From the NCBI GenBank assembly GCA_011390385.1, contig JAABSN010000104.1:1-11175 (forward strand): 11,175 bases of DNA, written 5' to 3'. The notes under the pieces were generated by a model, which worked only from the letters and a program-made list of their open reading frames with translations, did no database searches and was not told the origin of the DNA. Every line of letters starts with the position of its first letter. The stretch's first letter is position 1. This document shows, one piece after another, positions 6,547-11,175 of this stretch. The position numbers and the translations under genes are program-made. This DNA is from Thioalkalivibrio nitratireducens (lineage in GTDB: Bacteria > Pseudomonadota > Gammaproteobacteria > Ectothiorhodospirales > Ectothiorhodospiraceae).

Positions 6547-6688
6547 TTTGGCTCAAAGCCGGGCCTATCTGCCCGCCTTGCGCCAAACTGCTGCACCAAA
6601 AGCCGAAGAAATCGCCGTAACGCTTTGTCCTGTGGCGCTTTTCGTTTTGGCTCACTCTGAATGCCCGAGCCAAAGCGATGCGCCAAAC
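6547..6688. repeat. Imperfect repeat with five GCCAAA/TTTGGC motifs in the gap before hsdR
   Basis: In the 198-bp gap between the AlbA_2/ATPase gene and hsdR, TTTGGCTCA occurs at 6547-6555 and 6646-6654, and GCGCCAAAC at 6580-6588 and 6680-6688. The same pair of boxes is therefore repeated at a 99-100-bp interval. TTTGGCTC (6646-6653) and GAGCCAAA (6667-6674) also form a perfect 8-bp inverted repeat over 13 nt. No gene is recognisable here. Such an arrangement suggests protein binding or a partial duplication, possibly controlling hsdR. I find no convincing sigma70 promoter in it. Confidence 0.55.
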
Positions 6689-6744
6689 ACCGCTCCCCAA
6701 CATGCCGTAGCGGGGATGACTCACGAACAGAACAGGTGGCCTCG

Positions 6745-9147
6745 ATGACGGCAACGACCCAGATCATGACCGAGGCCGACACCTGTCGGGAGTTGGTCAC
6801 ACCCAAGCTGGTAGAGGCCGGATGGGGCAATGCGCCCCACGTCATCGGCGAGCAGCGCACCTTCACCAATGGCCGTATCATCGTCACCGGCGGTCGCGTG
6901 CGCCGTGGCAAGCAGAAGCGTGCGGACTACCTGCTGTACTACCGGCGCGACTACCCGCTGGCCGTCGTCGAGGCCAAGGAACTGGGACTGCCAGCGGAAT
7001 CCGGCGTGCAGCAGGCCAAGGACTACGCCGAGATTCTCGGCCTGCAGTTCGCCTATGCCACCAACGGCCACCGCATCATCGAGATCGACTACACCACCGG
7101 CACCGAGCGCGAGGTGGAGCGCTTCGCCACGCCCGCCGAACTCTGGCAGCGACTGACCGCCGCCACCGCGCTGCCCGATCCGGCCACACCCCATCTGCTC
7201 GAACCCTTCAACCTGGTTTCGGGCAAGGTGCCGCGCTACTACCAGCAGATCGCGATCAACCGCGTGATCGAGGTCATCCTGCTTGGTCAGAAGCGCGTGC
7301 TCGCCACGCTGGCCACCGGCACCGGCAAGACCTGCGTGGCGTTTCAACTGTGCTGGAAGTTGTGGAACAGCCGCTGGAACCGCACCGGCGAATACCGGCG
7401 CCCGAAGATCCTGTTCCTGGCCGATCGCAACATCCTGGTCGATGACCCGATGGCCAAGATGTTCGCGCCGTTTGGCGATGCCCGCCACAAGATCGCCGGG
7501 GGAGATGTGAGCCAGAGCCGGGACATGTACTTCGGCATCTATCAGGCGCTGTCCACCGCCAACGAAGACGTATTCCGCCAGTACCGGCCGGACTTCTTCG
7601 ACCTGATCATCATCGACGAATGCCATCGAGGCTCCAGCCGCAACGACAGCAACTGGCGCGCGGTGCTCGACTACTTCGCGCCTGCCGTGCAGTTCGGCAT
7701 GACGGCCACGCCGCTGCGTGAAGAGTCGCGCGACAGCTACGAATACTTCGGCAACCCGGTCTACAGCTACAGCCTGCGCCAGGGCATCGAGGATGGTTTT
7801 CTCGCGCCTTATCGCGTGCATCGCGTCATCACCACGGTGGATGCCGCCGGATGGCGGCCGTCCAAGGACGAGCTCGACCGCTTCGGCCGCCCGGTGCCGG
7901 ACGACGAGTACCAGACCAAGGATTTCGAGCGCGTCATCGCGCTGCGTGCGCGCACCAAGGCGATTGCGAAGCACCTTGCCGACTTCCTCAAGGGCACCGA
8001 CCGCTTCGCCAAGACCATCGTGTTCTGCGTCGACCAGGAGCACGCAGCCGAAATGCGCCAGGAGCTGATCAACCTCAACAGCGATCTGGTCAAGCAATAC
8101 CCCGACTACGTCTGCCGCGTCACCGCCGACGAAGGCGCCATTGGCCTCACCCACCTCGCGCACTTTCAGGACGTGGACAAACCCACGCCGGTGATCCTGA
8201 CCACCTCGCAATTGCTGACCACCGGCGTCGACGCCGAGATGGTCAAGAACGTGGTGCTGGCGCGCGTGGTTGGCTCCCGCTCCGAGTTCAAGCAGATCAT
8301 CGGGCGCGGCACACGGCTGAAGGTCGACTACGGCAAGGAATACTTCAACATCATCGACTTCACCGGCACTGCCACCCGGCATTTCGCCGATCCGGATTTC
8401 GATGGCGATCCCGCGCGCATCGAGGAAGTGACCATCGATGAGGCTGGCGAAACCATTGAGTCAGTCATCGAAACGCCCCCCGGCGTCGAAGAGCCGCCGG
8501 CCGACTACACCGTAGACACCACAGACACCGACGCAGGCCAGGGCGAGATCCTCACCGAACCGCCGGAGGAGCCGCGCAAATTCTACGTGGACGGCGGCGA
8601 CGTCGAGGTGATCGGCCATCTGGTCTACGACCTCGACACCGACGGCAAGAAACTACAAGTGGTCAAGTACACCGAATACTCGGGCCGCACCGTTCGGACC
8701 CTGTACCCGACCCGCGATGCGCTGCAATCCGCCTGGGCCAACCCCGACACCCGAGCCGAGGTGCTGCGTGAACTGACCGAGCGCGGCATCAGTTTCGAGG
8801 AGCTTGCAGCCAGTGCCGACCAGCCCGACGCCGACCCGTTCGATCTGCTGTGCCATCTGGCCTGGAACGCGCCGCTGCTCACCCGCCGCCAACGCGCGGA
8901 ACAGGCCAGAAAGGCAGCGCAGGATCTGTTCGGCCAGTACGGCGATTCAGCCCGCGAAATCCTCACGCTGCTGCTCGACAAGTACATCGAGCGCGGCATC
9001 GTCCAGTTCAACGCCCTGTCCGAGCTGATGAAGGTGCAACCCTTCGACAGCTTCGGCAGCCCCTCCGAAATCGCCACCCGGCATTTCGGCGGCATCAAAC
9101 CTTTCAAGGAAGCCGTCTCGCGCCTGCAGACGGCCCTTTACCAATGA
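6745..9147 (+). CDS. hsdR: Type I restriction enzyme R subunit (EcoEI-like)
   Basis: HsdR is the motor and nuclease subunit of a Type I restriction-modification complex: it translocates unmodified DNA with ATP and cuts it at a distance. The 800-aa protein has an N-terminal PD-(D/E)XK nuclease (D61, E76-A-K78 in 'VVEAKE', then Q90xxxY94). A superfamily 2 helicase core follows, with Walker A 'ATGTGKT' (190-196), the DECH box (291-294), 'MTATPLR' (319-325) and 'QIIGRGTRLK' (517-526). An EcoEI-type C-terminal domain starts near residue 612 ('FYVDGGDVEVIGHLVYDLD'). All catalytic motifs are present, so it looks active. I chose the ATG at 6745 because AGGTGG (6734-6739) sits 5 nt upstream and the extra 28 residues from an ATG at 6661 are unlike the family. 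Long minus-strand frames over it are antisense shadows. hsdM follows after 14 bp. Confidence 0.96.
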   Translation: MTATTQIMTEADTCRELVTPKLVEAGWGNAPHVIGEQRTFTNGRIIVTGGRVRRGKQKRADYLLYYRRDYPLAVVEAKELGLPAESGVQQAKDYAEILGLQFAYATNGHRIIEIDYTTGTEREVERFATPAELWQRLTAATALPDPATPHLLEPFNLVSGKVPRYYQQIAINRVIEVILLGQKRVLATLATGTGKTCVAFQLCWKLWNSRWNRTGEYRRPKILFLADRNILVDDPMAKMFAPFGDARHKIAGGDVSQSRDMYFGIYQALSTANEDVFRQYRPDFFDLIIIDECHRGSSRNDSNWRAVLDYFAPAVQFGMTATPLREESRDSYEYFGNPVYSYSLRQGIEDGFLAPYRVHRVITTVDAAGWRPSKDELDRFGRPVPDDEYQTKDFERVIALRARTKAIAKHLADFLKGTDRFAKTIVFCVDQEHAAEMRQELINLNSDLVKQYPDYVCRVTADEGAIGLTHLAHFQDVDKPTPVILTTSQLLTTGVDAEMVKNVVLARVVGSRSEFKQIIGRGTRLKVDYGKEYFNIIDFTGTATRHFADPDFDGDPARIEEVTIDEAGETIESVIETPPGVEEPPADYTVDTTDTDAGQGEILTEPPEEPRKFYVDGGDVEVIGHLVYDLDTDGKKLQVVKYTEYSGRTVRTLYPTRDALQSAWANPDTRAEVLRELTERGISFEELAASADQPDADPFDLLCHLAWNAPLLTRRQRAEQARKAAQDLFGQYGDSAREILTLLLDKYIERGIVQFNALSELMKVQPFDSFGSPSEIATRHFGGIKPFKEAVSRLQTALYQ

Positions 9148-9153
9148 CGAGAA

Positions 9154-9159
9154 CCTCCT
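9154..9159 (+). promoter_or_regulatory. CCTCCT (anti-Shine-Dalgarno-like) immediately before the hsdM start
   Basis: The 14-nt hsdR-hsdM gap contains CCTCCT two bases before the hsdM ATG and no purine-rich ribosome site, only GAG further upstream. hsdM is therefore probably translated by coupling to hsdR. The hexamer may be accidental. Confidence 0.3.
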
Positions 9160-9161
9160 GA

Positions 9162-10958
9162 ATGGCCGCAACCGAAAAGAAGACCCGAACCAAACGTGCC
9201 AAGGCGCCGCTGACCACGCGCGATAACCTGTCGGCGCTGATCGGCAGCGCCCGCAAGATCCTGCGCAAGGACAAGGGCCTCAATGGCGACGTCGACCGCC
9301 TGCCGCTGCTGACCTGGGTGATGTTTCTCAAGTTCCTCGACGACCTCGAAGTCGTGCATGAAGAAGAAGCGGAACTCGACGGAAAGCCCTATCACCCTAT
9401 CATCGAATCCCCCTACCGCTGGCGCGACTGGGCCGCGCGCGAGGATGGCTTGACCGGCGATGAACTGCTGGCCTTCATCAACCAGGACGAATGCCACCGC
9501 GCCGACGGCTCACGCGGCGCGGGCTTGTTCGCCTATCTGCGCGGCCTGGCCGGCAGCGGCGAGAAGGGCAGCCAGCGCGAAGTCATCGCCAACGTGTTTC
9601 GTGGCGTGCAGAACCGCATGGTCAGCGGCTACCTGCTGCGCGACATCATCAACAAGATCAACGGCATTCACTTCAGCTCAAGCGAGGAGATCCACACCCT
9701 CTCGCACCTGTACGAATCCATGCTGCGCGAGATGCGCGACGCCGCTGGCGACTCGGGCGAGTTCTACACCCCGCGCCCGGTGGTGCGCTTCATGGTGCAG
9801 GTCACCGACCCGCGCCTTGGCGAGACCATGCTCGACCCGGCCTGCGGCACCGGCGGATTTCTGGTGGAAGCCTACGACCACATCGCTCAGCAGGTGACCA
9901 ACCCGGACCAGCGCCGCACCCTGCAACGGGACACCCTGTTCGGGCAGGAGGCCAAGCCGCTGCCCTACATGCTGGCGCAGATGAACCTGCTGCTGCACGG
10001 GCTGGAAGCGCCGCAGATCGCCTACGGCAACACGCTGGAGCGGCGCATCACCGAGATCGGCCACAGTGAGCGGGTGGACGTAATCCTCACCAACCCGCCC
10101 TTCGGCGGCGAGGAAGAAGCCGGCATCAAGGCCAACTTCCCGGCCAACATGCAGACGGCCGAAACCGCACTGCTTTTCCTGCAGTACATCATGCGCAAGC
10201 TGCGCTACGCTGGGCATGGCGCAGAGCAGGGAGGCCGCGCCGCCGTGGTGGTGCCCAACGGCACCCTGTTTGGCGATGGCGTCTGCGCCGTCATCAAGGA
10301 GGAGATGCTCAAGGAATTCAATCTCCACACCATCGTGCGTCTGCCGCAAGGCGTGTTCGCGCCCTACACCGACATCCCGGCCAACCTGCTGTTCTTCCAG
10401 CGCGGCGGCCCCACCGACGCCATCTGGTACTACGAGCTGCCCCAGCCCGAAGGCCGCAAGAAATACAGCAAGACCGCGCCGCTGCCCTTCGAGGCCTTCC
10501 AGTCCGTGCTCGACTGGTGGAACCAGCGCGAGGAAGGCCCGCAGGCCTGGCGCGTGGACTTTGCCGCCAAGCGCGCCGCCGCCGTCGACGCCGCCACGCC
10601 GTACTGGCAACGGGCCGAAGCCGAGCGCGCCAGCGCACTCGCCCTGGGCAAGCCGATCCGCGAACTGGATCAGACCATCAGCAATGCCGCCAATGGCGAC
10701 AAGGCCGCGCTGCAAGCGCAGCTGCGCGAGCTGAAGGCGCGGCAGCAGGCCCATGAAGCTGCCGCCAAGGCCGCGCAGGCCGCGGGCGACGCGCTCTACT
10801 GGCCGATCTACAACCTGGACCTGAAGAACCCACATGCCGCCGAAGGGCTGGAGCACGCCGATCCGAAGGACCTGGTCGCCGCCATGCGCGCGGGCGAAGA
10901 AGATGTGCTGCGCCTGCTCGAGGAGATCGAGGCGCTGGTGGCCGAGGTGCAGGGATGA
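9162..10958 (+). CDS. hsdM: Type I restriction-modification M subunit, N6-adenine methyltransferase
   Basis: HsdM transfers a methyl group from S-adenosylmethionine to adenine within the target chosen by HsdS, and also forms the core of the restriction complex. The 598-aa protein has an HsdM N-terminal helical domain (about 20-190, 'LPLLTWVMFLKFLDDLE' at 47-63). The methyltransferase domain follows: 'GEFYTPRPVVRFMV' (199-212), the AdoMet-binding motif 'DPACGTGGF' (225-233) and the catalytic 'NPPF' (311-314), then 'VVVPNGTLFGDG' and 'RLPQGVFAPYTDIPANLLFF'. A long charged, Ala-rich helical stretch (about 485-545) follows, then a short tail, making it somewhat longer than the roughly 500-aa classical HsdM. 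All key motifs are intact. Its TGA overlaps the hsdS ATG by four bases, so M and S are translationally coupled. A long minus-strand frame across it is an antisense shadow. Confidence 0.97.
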   Translation: MAATEKKTRTKRAKAPLTTRDNLSALIGSARKILRKDKGLNGDVDRLPLLTWVMFLKFLDDLEVVHEEEAELDGKPYHPIIESPYRWRDWAAREDGLTGDELLAFINQDECHRADGSRGAGLFAYLRGLAGSGEKGSQREVIANVFRGVQNRMVSGYLLRDIINKINGIHFSSSEEIHTLSHLYESMLREMRDAAGDSGEFYTPRPVVRFMVQVTDPRLGETMLDPACGTGGFLVEAYDHIAQQVTNPDQRRTLQRDTLFGQEAKPLPYMLAQMNLLLHGLEAPQIAYGNTLERRITEIGHSERVDVILTNPPFGGEEEAGIKANFPANMQTAETALLFLQYIMRKLRYAGHGAEQGGRAAVVVPNGTLFGDGVCAVIKEEMLKEFNLHTIVRLPQGVFAPYTDIPANLLFFQRGGPTDAIWYYELPQPEGRKKYSKTAPLPFEAFQSVLDWWNQREEGPQAWRVDFAAKRAAAVDAATPYWQRAEAERASALALGKPIRELDQTISNAANGDKAALQAQLRELKARQQAHEAAAKAAQAAGDALYWPIYNLDLKNPHAAEGLEHADPKDLVAAMRAGEEDVLRLLEEIEALVAEVQG

Positions 10959-11175
10959 GGCGGTGGCCGAAGGTGGCGATGAATGAATTGTTCCACCTTG
11001 AGAAAGGCAAGATCGGAATTAAGGCGGCAACTCCGGGTGCCTTCCCGCTCGTTACGACTGGCGAGCAGTATCTATCTCACATCGAACCGCATTTTACCGG
11101 CGATTCGATTTGCATTCCGCTTATTTCCGCGACAGGTCATGGTCACGCCAGCCTGAAACGATTGCACCACATTGA
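10955..11175 (+). CDS. hsdS: Type I restriction-modification S (specificity) subunit, 5' fragment cut by the window edge
   Basis: The first 73 codons are present and open to the right edge. They read MRRWPKVAMNELFHLEKGKI, then 'GAFPLVTTGEQYLSHIEPHF' and 'DSICIPLISATGHGHASLKR'. The 'P-L-V-T-T-G-E' and 'ISATGHGHAS' segments are typical of the start of target-recognition domain 1 in HsdS. HsdS reads the bipartite DNA target and docks HsdM and HsdR. The ATG at 10955 overlaps the hsdM stop (ATGA), with GAGG (10944-10947) 7 nt upstream; an internal ATG at 10979 is less well placed. Specificity cannot be predicted because most of TRD1, all of TRD2 and both spacer helices lie outside. Confidence 0.9.
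   Translation, partial: MRRWPKVAMNELFHLEKGKIGIKAATPGAFPLVTTGEQYLSHIEPHFTGDSICIPLISATGHGHASLKRLHHI

Noticed and set aside
6721..8382. A 553-codon minus-strand open frame
   Set aside because: It lies entirely antisense to hsdR, whose catalytic motifs prove the sense frame. Its translation is low-complexity Gly/Val/Ala/Asp with no motif.
9678..10856. A 392-codon minus-strand open frame
   Set aside because: It is antisense to hsdM, which has intact methyltransferase motifs; the minus frame shows nothing recognisable.

Overview
The window is GC-rich by eye throughout, apart from one AT-richer island at roughly 2307-2900. Its gene content suggests a beta- or gammaproteobacterium. The main reason is the truncated gene at the left edge, which looks like the 'probable DNA repair protein' (AddB-like, PD-(D/E)XK) family that I know mainly from those groups. 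I cannot name a genus from the sequence alone.

Layout. (1) 1-2101, minus strand, looks like ordinary chromosome: the 5' part of the AddB-like repair gene, then a DUF924 gene, separated by about 195 bp that holds a hairpin. (2) 2307-2945, minus strand, is an AT-richer ccdAB toxin-antitoxin module with its own promoter and a palindromic candidate operator. (3) 2946-4537 contains no intact gene. It has a noncoding, hairpin-bearing stretch. It also has two decayed minus-strand genes from a serine-recombinase cassette: a frameshifted HTH gene and the C-terminal remnant of a large serine recombinase. A repeat-bearing intergenic region follows. This looks like a scar of mobile-element activity. (4) 4538-11175, plus strand, is a Type I restriction-modification locus. 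Its order is a winged-helix regulator (HVO_A0114/COG4190 type), a Schlafen-AlbA_2/RecG-like ATP-binding protein, hsdR (EcoEI-like), hsdM and the first 73 codons of hsdS. The window ends inside hsdS.

How the genes work together. HsdM and HsdS would form the methyltransferase, HsdS choosing the target. HsdR adds ATP-driven translocation and cleavage of unmodified DNA. The first two genes are tightly spaced (20 bp) and lie on the same strand directly upstream of hsdR, so they are the best candidates for regulators or accessory effectors of the system. A 198-bp gap before hsdR carries an unusual imperfect repeat with five GCCAAA/TTTGGC motifs and could be a second control point. With ccdAB and recombinase relics next to it, the region from about 2300 to the right edge looks like an acquired defence island inserted beside housekeeping genes. 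No component is from an entirely unknown family. The least explained parts are the AlbA_2/ATPase gene, the repeat region before hsdR and the noncoding stretch around 2950-3240.
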